A stretch of DNA of 64,000 bases from Phycisphaerales bacterium (GCA_020852515.1 JADZAS010000026.1:1-64000), one strand, 5' to 3'; counted from the first letter of the stretch, positions 45,820 through 54,981 are shown. Translations and numbers: made by a program. Notes: generated by a model not told the origin, from the sequence alone.

Positions 45820-47565
45820 TCAGTGCGAATCCACCGGTGTGAGCGTGATGCTCTGCAGGTTCATCACGGCCAGCGGCGGCTGGCCCTGTGCCTCCACGCG
45901 CACTTCGCACGCGCCGACCACCGGCAGATCCACTTCGCCGAGTTCGACTTCGACGAAGTCCGCCCAGCCCTGCGTCGGCTTCACGCGCATGCTCCGCGTT
46001 GCTTCGCCGATGGTGACATTGACAAGTGTGCCCGCCGTGTCCGCCGGGCAGGCCTGCGCGAGCGCCACGCGGAATCGGCCCGGCCGGCTGAGTTCGAAGC
46101 GCCACGCCACGACGTCGCTCGCATCGGTCCAGAAGCCGATGTTGTCCTTGCCGTTGCCTGATTCGTAGCGGGCGGTCATGCCGATGACATCGGCGTCGAT
46201 GGCGCGCAGCGTGATCGAGCCGTCATCGCGCTGCCGCAGGGGGATCGTGACGACGCGCGGCTCGCCGGCGAGATCGAGCGCGATCACGGTGGCGATCTCA
46301 TTGGACGGTTCGGCCGGCACTTCGAGGATCACCGATTCATTCCGGCGCGAGATGCGCAGCGGCTGGCCGGCTGAATCGCCGACGATCGCGGCGCTGATGA
46401 TTTCGTTCTGCAAGCCGGGCACGAGCAGACGCCCATCCGCGGGCCAGTCGAACACGTGCAGGTAGAGGCGGTTGCCCTTTCGCGTGCAGCGGCCCCACTC
46501 GAGCCTCTTGAAGGGCCCGGCCGTTGTGCCGTAGATCGCCTGCCCGTTCACGCGCAGCCACCGTCCCATGGCGCGCAGGCGCTCAACGCTCTCGGGGGGA
46601 ATTTCACCTTGTGCCGTGGGACCGACGTTGAGCAGGAAGTTGCCGCCCTTGCTCGACGTGTCGATGAGGTTGCGCACGAGCGTCGTTGCCGACTTCCAGT
46701 TGTGGTCGTCGCTGCGAAAGCCCCAGGTGTCGTTCATGGTCATGCAGGTTTCCCAGTCGTAGCCGGGAATACCCTGGCCGGGAATCTCCTGCTCGGGCGT
46801 GCCGAAGTCGCCGGCATTCTGAGATGGATCGTGCAGCCCGGCCATGCCGCCGCGCCCCTTGCCGACGCGGTTGTTGATGATGACCCTGGGCGCCACCTGG
46901 CGGATGTGCTCGTAAAGCGCACGGCCCTTTTCTTCGGTCCACTCGGGAATCCACTCGCCGTCGAACCACATGATGTCAATCGCGCCGTAGTTGGTGAGCA
47001 GTTCATCGACCTGCTTTTCGAGCACGGCGGCATACTCGTCAAAGCTCGGCCCCGCCGCATCGGGATGGTGCCAGTCCCAGATGCTGTGGTACCAGCCGAT
47101 CTTCAGATCGTACTTGCGACAGGCGGCGCTGATCTCGCGCATGATGTCGCGCTTGAAGGGCGTGGCCATGATGTCGTACTCGGTGTGCTCCGAGTCGAAC
47201 ATGCAGAAGCCGTCGTGGTGCTTGGTGGTGATGACGAGGTACTTCATGCCCGCTTCGCTGGCGGTGCGGGCCCACTGCTCGGCGTCGAATTTCACGGGGT
47301 TGAACTGCGGCACGAGCGTCGCGTAATCTTCGCGCGCGATGTGGCCGTTGTGCATGATCCACTCGCCGACGCCGGGCACGCTCTGGCCGTTCCACTGCCC
47401 CGCCGGAATGGCGTAGAGGCCCCAGTGAATGAACATGCCAAAGCGAGCCTCGCGCCACCAGTCGAGCCGGTCGTCGCTGGCGGCGACACCTTGACCGGGC
47501 GCGCGCATGGAGAGGACCATCATCAATGCAAGCGCGAGCAACGCAGCGAAGCGGCGCGGCATCAT
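45820..47565 (-). CDS. Alpha-L-fucosidase, glycoside hydrolase family 29
   Basis: The enzyme releases L-fucose from glycans. The 581-residue protein has a signal peptide (LLALALMMVLSMRAPGQ), then WWREARFGMFIHWGLYAIPAGQW, KYLVITTKHHDGF and IDIMWFDGEW, where Asp202 is the expected nucleophile. A C-terminal beta-rich domain follows (RLYLHVFDWPADGRLLVPG onward). It starts just after the epimerase-like gene, so the three genes from 49840 to 45820 probably form one operon for processing of fucose-containing polysaccharide. Confidence 0.93.
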   Translation of the reverse strand: MMPRRFAALLALALMMVLSMRAPGQGVAASDDRLDWWREARFGMFIHWGLYAIPAGQWNGQSVPGVGEWIMHNGHIAREDYATLVPQFNPVKFDAEQWARTASEAGMKYLVITTKHHDGFCMFDSEHTEYDIMATPFKRDIMREISAACRKYDLKIGWYHSIWDWHHPDAAGPSFDEYAAVLEKQVDELLTNYGAIDIMWFDGEWIPEWTEEKGRALYEHIRQVAPRVIINNRVGKGRGGMAGLHDPSQNAGDFGTPEQEIPGQGIPGYDWETCMTMNDTWGFRSDDHNWKSATTLVRNLIDTSSKGGNFLLNVGPTAQGEIPPESVERLRAMGRWLRVNGQAIYGTTAGPFKRLEWGRCTRKGNRLYLHVFDWPADGRLLVPGLQNEIISAAIVGDSAGQPLRISRRNESVILEVPAEPSNEIATVIALDLAGEPRVVTIPLRQRDDGSITLRAIDADVIGMTARYESGNGKDNIGFWTDASDVVAWRFELSRPGRFRVALAQACPADTAGTLVNVTIGEATRSMRVKPTQGWADFVEVELGEVDLPVVGACEVRVEAQGQPPLAVMNLQSITLTPVDSH

Positions 47566-47566
47566 C

Positions 47567-48493
47567 TCAGCCTCCAAAATCATCGCAGGCGCGATACGCG
47601 TCGATGACGGCCCGTTCGCCTTCCTTGGCGCCGCGGCTGTTGCCGTGCTCCATGCCCACGACGCCCTCAAACCCCTTCGAATGGATGTGACGAAACACGT
47701 TGCGGTAGTTGATCTCGCCGGTGGTCGGCTCGTTGCGGCCGGGGTTGTCGCCGGTCTGGAAATAGGCGATCTCGCTCCACGCCGCGTCGATGTTGGGAAT
47801 GAGATTGCCCTCGGTGATCTGCTGGTGGTAGAGATCATCGAGTATCTTGCACGCCGGACTGGCCACCGCGCGGCAGATCTGATATCCCTGGCCGATCGTG
47901 GTCAGAAACATGTTGGGATGATCGCGCCACGGGTTGAGCGGTTCGAGCACCATGACCAGGCCGTGCGACTCGAAGATCTCGGCGCCGCGGCGGAGGCAAT
48001 CGACGACGTTGGCCGTCTGGTAGTCGAGCGTGAGGCGCTGCGTGTAGGTGCCGGGCACGACGGTCATCCACTTCGCGTTGACGCGCTTGGCGACATCGAC
48101 GGCCTTGCGGCAGGCATCGACGAACTTGTCGCGCGCTTCGGCCGAGCCGCTTGACAGCGTCGGCCCCCACGCCGTATCCATGTTGACCACGAACACGCCC
48201 ATGGTGATGCCGAGATCGCTCATCGCCTTGGCGAGGCGGTTCTGGTCTTCGACGCTCCGGCCGGCCATGCCGTTGTCTTCCCACGCGCTGAAGCCCTCGT
48301 CGGCGGCGAACTTGAGCTGATCGACATCATCGTCGCCGGCGTGGTGGCGGAACATGCCAAAGTGCGGCGCGTATTTCAGTTTGAAAGGCGAGGCGTCTCG
48401 CCTGGAGTGCTCGCCGGCGGCCAATGTCGCTGTCGCGCCCGAGCCGAGCACCGCCGCCCCCGCCGCCATCTTCACAAATTCTCTTCGCATCAT
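47567..48493 (-). CDS. TAT-exported sugar phosphate isomerase/epimerase-like TIM-barrel protein
   Basis: The 308-residue protein begins MMRREFVKMAAGAAVLGSG, a twin-arginine-type signal, and has the AP endonuclease-2/xylose isomerase-like barrel: ITMGVFVVNMDT, KWMTVVPGTYTQRL, VMVLEPLNPW, and NIDAAWSEIAYFQTGDNPG, which carries metal-binding-type residues. It resembles the hydroxypyruvate isomerase group. It follows the oxidoreductase gene by 39 bases and precedes the fucosidase gene. The substrate is unknown but likely a sugar derived from the same polysaccharide. Confidence 0.85.
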   Translation of the reverse strand: MMRREFVKMAAGAAVLGSGATATLAAGEHSRRDASPFKLKYAPHFGMFRHHAGDDDVDQLKFAADEGFSAWEDNGMAGRSVEDQNRLAKAMSDLGITMGVFVVNMDTAWGPTLSSGSAEARDKFVDACRKAVDVAKRVNAKWMTVVPGTYTQRLTLDYQTANVVDCLRRGAEIFESHGLVMVLEPLNPWRDHPNMFLTTIGQGYQICRAVASPACKILDDLYHQQITEGNLIPNIDAAWSEIAYFQTGDNPGRNEPTTGEINYRNVFRHIHSKGFEGVVGMEHGNSRGAKEGERAVIDAYRACDDFGG

Positions 48494-48532
48494 GATTGCA
48501 TCCTTCGCAAGATTGCCTCGCTGCAACGACTC

Positions 48533-49840
48533 TCACACAAACGGCGTGCGCCCCGGCACGGCGACCGGCGGCACGGGCAGCGAACCAAACTCGTAGACAT
48601 CCGGGCCGAGGCTCTCCTGCGAATTGAGCGCCTGCTCCCACGTGATCTCCTGCCCGGTGTAGGCGCTCATGCGACCCATGATCGCCGTGAGCGTCGATTC
48701 TGCAATGCGCTGCGCTTCGTTGAGGCCCTTGCCTTCGCGCACGCTGGCGATCAGATCGACGTGCTCCTGCACGTACGGCTCGCCGTTGTCGCCTTCAAAG
48801 CGCCATGCCCTGGGGCCGAAGATCTCGGCGTAGCCGCTGTGCGTGCGCATGCGACCGGTCGTGCCGTAGACGACTTCCTCGACGCGGCTGGTGCAATTGT
48901 CGATCTGCCTGCACATGCTCTCGAGGAAGCCGCCGCTGGCGTATTCATACTCGACCGCGAAGTGATCGAAGATGTGGCCGTACTTCGGGCTCGTGCGCAC
49001 CTGCCGGCCTCCCATGCCCATGGCCTTGACGGGGTGCCCGCCCATCGCCCAGTTGACGGCGTCGAGATTGTGCACGTGCTGCTCGACGATGTGATCGCCG
49101 CTGAGCCAGGTGAAGTAGAGCCAGTTGCGCAGTTGCCACTCCATGTCGGACCACGAATCCTGCCGCTCGTTCATCCACAGGCCGCCCTGGTTCCAGTAGC
49201 AGCGCGCGGAGATGACCTCGCCGATCGCGCCGTCCTGGAGGCGTTTCATGGCTTCAAGATAGCAGGTCTCGTGTCGCCGCTGCGTGCCGGCGACGATGGA
49301 GAGCTTCTTGCGCTGCGCTTCCTGACCCGCTGCGATGACTTTGCGAATGCCCGGCGCATCGACGGCAACGGGCTTTTCCATGAAGACGTGCTTGCCCGCT
49401 TTGATCGCCGCTTCGAGATGCATCGGCCGGAAGTGCGGCGGCGTGGCGAGGATGACCAGATCGACATCCGCGTGTTCGAGCAGCTGCTGATACGCGTCGA
49501 AACCGAGATAGCAGTGCTCGTCGTCGATCTTGCCGCGCTCGTGTCGGGCGATGTGGCCGCGACTGCTCTGCACGCGTTCGCTGAAGACGTCGGCCAGTGC
49601 GACGACCTGCGTCTCGGGCGCCGCCTGCAGCGACTGCATCGCCGCGCCCGTGCCGCGCCCGCCGCAGCCGATGAGCCCGACGCGGATGGTGTCGGAACCC
49701 GCGACATGGGCCGAAGCGCCGGCCCAGGCGGTGGATGGGATCAGCGGAAAAGCCGCGGCGGCGGTGAGACCGGCCGTGGTCTTGACGAATTCGCGGCGGG
49801 TGAACGGCTTCTCTTCGCGAGGGGTTTCGTTGCGATTCAT
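48533..49840 (-). CDS. TAT-exported Gfo/Idh/MocA family oxidoreductase
   Basis: The 435-residue protein has a twin-arginine signal (TRREFVKTTAGLTAAAAFPL), a Rossmann domain with VGLIGCGGRGTG, LVILATPPHF and HVFMEKPVA (the catalytic lysine motif), and the C-terminal Gfo domain. Planctomycetes have many exported members. It probably oxidises or reduces a sugar with a tightly bound NAD(P). GGAGGAG precedes the ATG at 49840. It leads the operon with the epimerase and fucosidase genes. Confidence 0.93.
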   Translation of the reverse strand: MNRNETPREEKPFTRREFVKTTAGLTAAAAFPLIPSTAWAGASAHVAGSDTIRVGLIGCGGRGTGAAMQSLQAAPETQVVALADVFSERVQSSRGHIARHERGKIDDEHCYLGFDAYQQLLEHADVDLVILATPPHFRPMHLEAAIKAGKHVFMEKPVAVDAPGIRKVIAAGQEAQRKKLSIVAGTQRRHETCYLEAMKRLQDGAIGEVISARCYWNQGGLWMNERQDSWSDMEWQLRNWLYFTWLSGDHIVEQHVHNLDAVNWAMGGHPVKAMGMGGRQVRTSPKYGHIFDHFAVEYEYASGGFLESMCRQIDNCTSRVEEVVYGTTGRMRTHSGYAEIFGPRAWRFEGDNGEPYVQEHVDLIASVREGKGLNEAQRIAESTLTAIMGRMSAYTGQEITWEQALNSQESLGPDVYEFGSLPVPPVAVPGRTPFV

Positions 49841-49932
49841 GGCGTGCTCCTCCGGGTGGAATGACGCCATCAATATAGCGCGGGTGTGCAGGTCTTGCGG
49901 CCGATTCGATGGCCTCTCGCGGTCCACGGACG

Positions 49933-50301
49933 CTACCCCGCGCGGAGGATTTTCTCCATCTTCTTGCCTTTGGCGAGTTCATCCACGAGTTTGTCGAGGT
50001 ATCTCGCCTTCTGCGTGAGCGGGTTGTCAATCTCTTCCACCCGGTAGCCGCAGATCACGCCGGTGATGAGGTGTGCATTCGGGTTGAGCTTCGCGCGAGC
50101 AAAGAACTCCTCAAAGGTCACCTTGTCCTTGATCTGTTTGTCTATCGCCTTGTTGTCGAACCCCGTAAGCCACGTGATGACCTGGTGCAGTTCCTGTTTC
50201 GTCCGGCCCTTCTTCTCGACCTTCGCCACGTAGTGCGGGTAGACCGAAGAGAAGGTCATCTCAGCGATTCGCTTGTCGTGGTCGGGTGTGGTGGTTGGCA
50301 T
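49933..50301 (-). CDS. DUF2200 family protein
   Basis: The 122-residue protein matches DUF2200 by sequence pattern: [67 protein letters not shown], then [21 protein letters not shown]. The family is widespread, cytoplasmic and of unknown function. The ATG at 50301 is chosen by the family start. It is upstream of the oxidoreductase operon on the same strand, separated by 92 bases. Confidence 0.88.
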   Translation of the reverse strand: MPTTTPDHDKRIAEMTFSSVYPHYVAKVEKKGRTKQELHQVITWLTGFDNKAIDKQIKDKVTFEEFFARAKLNPNAHLITGVICGYRVEEIDNPLTQKARYLDKLVDELAKGKKMEKILRAG

Positions 50302-50435
50302 GTCTGATCTCCGTCTGGTTATCTGAGCAAGTCTCATCGCCCGGGATCGAATGGATTGAGCCGCATAGGTCACGGCGGGAGTACACCGGACCCGGCGTTT
50401 GCGTCGCGCTCGCAATCAAGGGCGTGCTCTCCGTG

Positions 50436-50723
50436 CTATTCTGCTTTCGCGTCTGCGAAGATCCGCTCGCGCTCGTCGGCGAGTTCCTTGCGGCGATTGG
50501 CCAGCCTCTGCTTGGCGTCCGGATCCCAAATCAGACCCCGAATCCAGCCGCGGCGTTTGTTTTCGAGCACGAATATCATGCCTAAGCCCGTGAACGCGCC
50601 GAGCACGGCCGCCACCCAAGGCGACTGAGCGGTATCCAAAATGAAATTCGACAGCGCGGCGACGCCGGCGAAGCAAACGGGCCACCAGCCAAAGTAGCAC
50701 AAGCATTTGAACACGAGTCGCAT
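50436..50723 (-). CDS. Small membrane protein, hypothetical
   Basis: The 95-residue protein has two membrane helices (FKCLCYFGWWPVCFAGVAALSNFI and SPWVAAVLGAFTGLGMIFVL) and a charged C-terminal helix (QRLANRRKELADERERIFAD). No family is recognised. The open frame extends upstream to 51077, but that part overlaps an inverted repeat and has no coding character, so the ATG at 50723 is preferred. Confidence 0.5.
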   Translation of the reverse strand: MRLVFKCLCYFGWWPVCFAGVAALSNFILDTAQSPWVAAVLGAFTGLGMIFVLENKRRGWIRGLIWDPDAKQRLANRRKELADERERIFADAKAE

Positions 50724-50826
50724 TGGCAGGCTCCGGACTGTCAACTCTAGCCTTTGGATGCGCCCGTCGTGAGAGATTCCGAAGCTGGCAAAGCAGGGAG
50801 ATTGTCGAGAGAGGTTGCGAATCGCG

Positions 50827-50955
50827 GCGTAGGTCGGGACCGCCGCTTTGGGCGCGGCCCGGCGGGTTGGGCGTGCGCTGCGCGGATGGTGGTTCACTCG
50901 CGCGCGATGGACACGCATCTGCCGGGCCTGCGCAGAGCCTGGTCCCGACCTACGC
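50827..50955. repeat. Inverted repeat pair in a 395-base gap
   Basis: GCGTAGGTCGGGACC at 50827-50841 and GGTCCCGACCTACGC at 50941-50955 are perfect reverse complements, 99 bases apart. The gap from 50724 to 51118 holds no gene besides this. It ends with CCTCGGCGCCTTGATACCTC, similar in wording to the repeat at 56335-56455. It could be a small non-autonomous element. Confidence 0.6.
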
Positions 50956-51118
50956 GCTGGCCTCGGCCCCATCGGGAGCGTGAAAAATTGTGATCGACGC
51001 GCGCGATGGCCACACAACGCCGGGGGACGGAACTTGATGCCTCCGTGCCTCGGCGCCTTGATACCTCGACCCCTCACTCCCTCATTCGCTTGTCAACCCT
51101 GCGCCGCTACCATCAGCC

Positions 51119-52226
51119 ATGCACTTTGACTCGCACCAATCCATCATCGACGACCTCGAGGCGCGGATTTTAACGATCCGCGACTCTCTTTGACGTCGAC
51201 TCCAAGCTCAAACGAATCGGCGAACTTGAAGAGTTGATGGGCGCCGGCGATTTCTGGTCCGAGCAGTCTTCCGCCCAGAAGACCGTCGCCGAACTCAAGA
51301 CCCTCAAAGCCCAGATCGATCCGATGCTGCGCGTGGAGCACGACTTCGAGGAAGCGCGCGTCACCTACGAACTGGCGCGCGAAGCCAGCGACAAGGAACT
51401 GCTCGCCGAGGCCGACGAAGGGCTTTTCCAACTCCAGAGCCGCATGGAGAAGGTCGAACTCCAGTCGCTGCTCTCCGGGCCGCACGATCACCGCAACTGC
51501 TTCTTCACCATCCACGCCGGCGACGGCGGCACCGAGGCCAACGACTGGGCCGAGATGCTCATGCGCATGTACCTCTACTACTTCGAGCAGATGGGCTGGA
51601 AGGTCGAGGAACTCGAAAAGAGCCACGGCAGCGAGATCGGCATCGATTCGGTCACCTTCCACGTCAAGGGCCCGTTCGCCTTCGGCTATCTCAAGTGCGA
51701 GCGCGGCGCGCACCGCCTGGCCCGGGTCTCGCCCTTCAACGCCCAGGGCAAGCGCCAGACCAGCTTTGCGACCGTGGATGTCACTCCCGAGATTGAGGAA
51801 GTCGATCTGCACATTCCCGACGGCGAGCTGGAGATCACCACCTTCGCCCGGTCCAGCGGGCCCGGCGGGCAGAACGTGAACAAAGTGGCCTCGGCGGTGC
51901 GGATCGTGCACAAGCCCACGGGGATCATGGTCGTGGCGTCGTCCTACCGCGAGCAGCCTCAGAACCGGCGGCAGGCCATGGAGCAGTTGACGGCCAAACT
52001 CCAGCAGATCGCCGACGAGAAGCGCGAGCAGGAACTCGCGGCGGCCTCGGGCGGCAAGGTCGATCGCGGCTGGGGGACGCAGATCCGCTCGTACGTGATC
52101 TACGACAACCGCGTGAAGGACCACCGCACCGGCTTCGAGGTGATGAACCCCCAGCGGGTGCTCGACGGCGACCTGCAGGGCTTCATCGACGCCGAACTGC
52201 AGAGGCGAAGGGCGCTGCAGAACTGA
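51119..52226 (+). CDS. prfB: Peptide chain release factor 2, with programmed +1 frameshift
   Basis: RF2 ends translation at UGA and UAA. A 24-codon zero frame starts at the ATG at 51119 (MHFDSHQSIIDDLEARIL) and reaches CTT TGA at 51188-51193. Reading resumes in the +1 frame at GAC (51192) as DVDSKLKRIGELEELMGAGDFW, giving 368 residues. The product has RVSPFNAQGKRQTSF (the SPF codon-recognition motif) and SSGPGGQNVNK (the catalytic GGQ). The slippery CTTTGAC is the standard autoregulatory site, but no AGGGGG-like sequence is seen just upstream of it. ORF callers would start the gene at 51234. Confidence 0.94.
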
Positions 52227-52662
52227 GCGGGTCGGCGTCGGGTTTGCACGACCCGGATGCCGATTCGAAAGTCGTCGCGCGCGAGGCAGATTGCCCCATT
52301 TCACTTTTCGTGGCTCGCTCGTGGCAAATTGGGGGCAGTATTCCCAAAGTGCGAAATAAAGCGCATTTTCCCTCGCAATCTTGGCGAAAATCGGTTATGA
52401 TGGATGCGCAAGGATGGAAAGCAGTCGGCGATCGCCGGCTCAGGAGAAAGTCAGCGCACCTTCCCGCATGGATCTCGCTGTATTTGCCCCGGAGTTTGGC
52501 AGTCGGTAGTGCTTGGGAAACCGGCGTGCCGGACTGACACTTGGGTATCGGTGCCCTCGCCGTAGCGGTGTGGGCATGCATTTTGGTCGGGCCGGGAGTC
52601 ACTCAGCCGTTCGTATACGGCTGGTCCGGCAATGACGTTTGTGCCTTCTCAGGAGAAGAGTG
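52227..52662 (+). other. 436-base interval with possible long leader, no gene seen
   Basis: This stretch lacks a convincing ORF. GGTTATGATGGAT at about 52394-52405 includes TATGAT, a possible -10 for the downstream secreted protein, which would give a leader of about 260 bases. The leader can form hairpins, such as AGCCGT/ACGGCT around 52605-52622. I could not match it to a known riboswitch class. Confidence 0.3.
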
Positions 52663-53664
52663 ATGAAGAAGAAGAATCTGGCCGTGGCAGCCCTCGCGCT
52701 GGTTGCGGCCCCCGCGTTCGGACAGACCTATGACAACGGCGGCATGGACCCGCGGTCCGGCGGTTGCAGCGGCGGCATGTACAGCGCCATCGAAGCGCCC
52801 GGCACCATCTACGGGAACAACACCATCGTCACCTCGTTCCACCAGGCCGACGACTTCACCGTCCCCAGTGGCCAGCAGTGGACTCCCACGGAACTCCGCT
52901 GGTACCTGTACCAGACCAACGCAGGGACCAACGAGCCGATCGTGGATGTGTACATCCAGCTGTGGCGGGGCAGCCAGGCCGACATGATCGCCGGCACGGC
53001 CACGCTCGTCGGCGGCGACATGACCACCGACCGCCTCATTTCCTCGACCTTCACCAACATCTACCGCACCACCGCGAGCGACATTCTGAGCTGCGCCCGC
53101 GCCATCAAGGAATGCCGCATTGACATGTCCTGGGTCGGCGCGCTTTCCAGCGGCCAGTACTGGATCGAAGTGGGCAGCACCGGCAACCCGTCGTTCAGCG
53201 GCCCCTGGGCCAACCACAAGGTGCCCCGCGACATCGTCAATGACAACTCGATCTTCTTCACCGTGGGCGGTGCGTGGGCTGCGAACACCGACGCCGGCTA
53301 CGGCGCTGGCTGGGACTATCCCTTCAAGCTCGACTACACCGGCGGCGGCGGCGGCTTCACCGCCCAGATCACCGGCACCTGCCCCGGCACCGTCCGCCTC
53401 GCGTGGAACGGCGCCCCGGCCAACAAGCCCATGGGCATCGTCTTCGCCCGCAACACCGGTTCGTTCACCATCAACAGCGGTCAGTGCGCCGGCACCCAGC
53501 TCGGCCTCGGCACCAACCAGCTGCAGCTGTACAACACCATCAACACGGGCAACGGCTCTGGCGCGGTCAACGCTCAGGCCAGCAGCGGCGCCTGCGGTGG
53601 CTTCGTGCAGCTCGTCGCGGTCGACAGCCCCTGCAAGACCAGCAACGTCGTCCAGGTTCCGTAA
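52663..53664 (+). CDS. Secreted protein with C-terminal four-cysteine module
   Basis: The 333-residue protein has a signal peptide (KKKNLAVAALALVAAPAFG) and an N-terminal beta-rich domain (VTSFHQADDFTVPSGQQWTP, VDVYIQLWRGSQADM, SSGQYWIEVGSTGN). A Gly-rich linker near residue 225 leads to the module: TCPGTVRLAWNGAPANKPM, IVFARNTGSFTI, QCAGTQLGLGTNQLQL, ACGGFVQLVAV and PCKTSNVVQVP. AGGAGAAGAG precedes the ATG. A strong terminator follows. The N-terminal domain resembles choice-of-anchor domains of planctomycete surface proteins; the function is unknown. Confidence 0.85.
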   Translation: MKKKNLAVAALALVAAPAFGQTYDNGGMDPRSGGCSGGMYSAIEAPGTIYGNNTIVTSFHQADDFTVPSGQQWTPTELRWYLYQTNAGTNEPIVDVYIQLWRGSQADMIAGTATLVGGDMTTDRLISSTFTNIYRTTASDILSCARAIKECRIDMSWVGALSSGQYWIEVGSTGNPSFSGPWANHKVPRDIVNDNSIFFTVGGAWAANTDAGYGAGWDYPFKLDYTGGGGGFTAQITGTCPGTVRLAWNGAPANKPMGIVFARNTGSFTINSGQCAGTQLGLGTNQLQLYNTINTGNGSGAVNAQASSGACGGFVQLVAVDSPCKTSNVVQVP

Positions 53665-53710
53665 TCAGGCATAGAGTCTGATTCGATCTGAACAGTCAAG
53701 TGCTACACGC

Positions 53711-53745
53711 GCATCTCGCTCCGAAAGGAGCGAGATGCTTTTTTT
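53711..53745 (+). terminator. Strong rho-independent terminator
   Basis: A perfect 12-bp stem GCATCTCGCTCC / GGAGCGAGATGC closed by a GAAA tetraloop is followed by seven T residues. It ends the transcript of the preceding secreted-protein gene. The remaining part of 53665-54108 holds only the next gene's promoter and leader. Confidence 0.92.
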
Positions 53746-53936
53746 CCCTCGCCTCCGCTCGCGCCTTCCGCGCCGCCGCGGCCGAATGCCATGCGGCGAG
53801 CCGAGGCGGGCGGCCGTCGGCGGCTGCAGATTACCGAGCTTCTCAACGGCGCGCCGAAAGCCGCGACTCTCCGCCGCACGCGTCGGCAGGCATGCAGAAT
53901 GCGCGGCGAAAAACAGCAGATCGGGCGGATTTTTCA

Positions 53937-53965
53937 TTGCGGGCCGCCGCGGATTGAGGTATATT
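53937..53965 (+). promoter_or_regulatory. Predicted sigma-70-type promoter
   Basis: TTGCGG (53937-53942), 17 bases, then TATATT (53960-53965), in an otherwise GC-rich region. The transcript would have a leader of about 135 bases before the ATG at 54109. Confidence 0.55.
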
Positions 53966-54108
53966 GAACACCGGTTCGACGGAGAGGAGGATTCACCCGC
54001 TGCGCGTCCCGCGGCGACCTTCGAAGTCCGTCTGACCTCGTGTGGCGAACCCGGAACTGTTTCGGGCGCCGTAGCAAATCAGGCTTGCATGGAAAGGAAG
54101 AGACGGCA

Positions 54109-54981
54109 ATGAGAAAGATGTGTGCACTTGTAGCTGCGCTGGGTCTGGGCGCGGCGGCGACGGGCGCGATGGGCGATGTCCTCGTGGCGAACGAGACCGC
54201 GAACAATGGCGGCTCGGCGGGATGGGGGCTCTTCTTCGACCTCACCTCGAATGGGCCTTCGATCACCGTCACCGAAATGACCACTGCCAGCAGCGCGCCG
54301 GCGAACGCGGCCTTCACCGTTGAGGTGTTCGTCCGCGAAGGCAGCGGCTTGGGCAACCCCGGACCCGGCCAGTCCCCCACCGGCTGGACCTCGCTGGGCG
54401 TCGCCAATGCGACGCAGGGCAGCATCGGCAGCGGCATCTCCCTGCCCATCGACATTCCTGATATCGCCGTCGGCCCCGGCGAGACCGTTGGCGTGGCGCT
54501 CATCTTCGGCGTGTCCGGCCCTCGCTACTACGGCACCGGCAGCCCGCCGCACCAGATCTTCGAGGACTCGAACCTCAAACTCACCACCGGCGACTCGCGC
54601 TCCGCGCCGTTCACCACCGGCGGCAGCTTCTTCTCTTCGCGCGGCCTGGTGGGCCAACTGACCTACGAGGCCGGCGGCTACCGCTGCTCAGTGAGCGGCA
54701 CCTGCCCCGGACAGATCACCGTCGCGTGGAGCGGCGCCGAGCCCAACGCGCAGCAGGCGATCGTCTTCGGCCAGAACCAGGGCAGCACGATCATCCCGGG
54801 CGGAGTGTGCCAGGGAACCATGCTCGGCATCCAGGATAACGTCCGCCTCGTGAACACCGTGCCCACCGGCAGCGGCAGCGGGCAGGTCAGCGGCAACGCG
54901 GGCACCGCGGCATGCGGCGGCTACATCCAGCTGATCACGGTACCCGGTTGCGCCACCAGCAACGTCGGCGGGCCAATCTGA
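54109..54981 (+). CDS. Secreted protein with C-terminal four-cysteine module
   Basis: The 290-residue protein has a signal peptide (RKMCALVAALGLGAAATGAMG) and a beta-sandwich-like N-terminal part (NNGGSAGWGLFFDLTSN, VEVFVREGSGLGNPG, VGPGETVGVALIFG). The module follows: TCPGQITVAWSGAEPNAQQA, IVFGQNQGSTIIP, VCQGTMLGI, ACGGYIQLITV and GCATSNVGGPI. The last residues are diverged (VGGPI instead of VVQ-P). GGAAAGGAAGAG precedes the ATG. The function is unknown; it is probably a surface or extracellular protein. Confidence 0.82.
   Translation: MRKMCALVAALGLGAAATGAMGDVLVANETANNGGSAGWGLFFDLTSNGPSITVTEMTTASSAPANAAFTVEVFVREGSGLGNPGPGQSPTGWTSLGVANATQGSIGSGISLPIDIPDIAVGPGETVGVALIFGVSGPRYYGTGSPPHQIFEDSNLKLTTGDSRSAPFTTGGSFFSSRGLVGQLTYEAGGYRCSVSGTCPGQITVAWSGAEPNAQQAIVFGQNQGSTIIPGGVCQGTMLGIQDNVRLVNTVPTGSGSGQVSGNAGTAACGGYIQLITVPGCATSNVGGPI

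Noticed and set aside
50724-51077. Extended start of the small membrane protein at 50436
   Set aside because: The extension runs across a perfect inverted repeat and has no hydrophobic or conserved segment.
52227-52662. Possible riboswitch in the long leader
   Set aside because: I compared it by eye with the c-di-GMP, cobalamin, SAM and THF conserved cores and found no match; the hairpins alone are not evidence.
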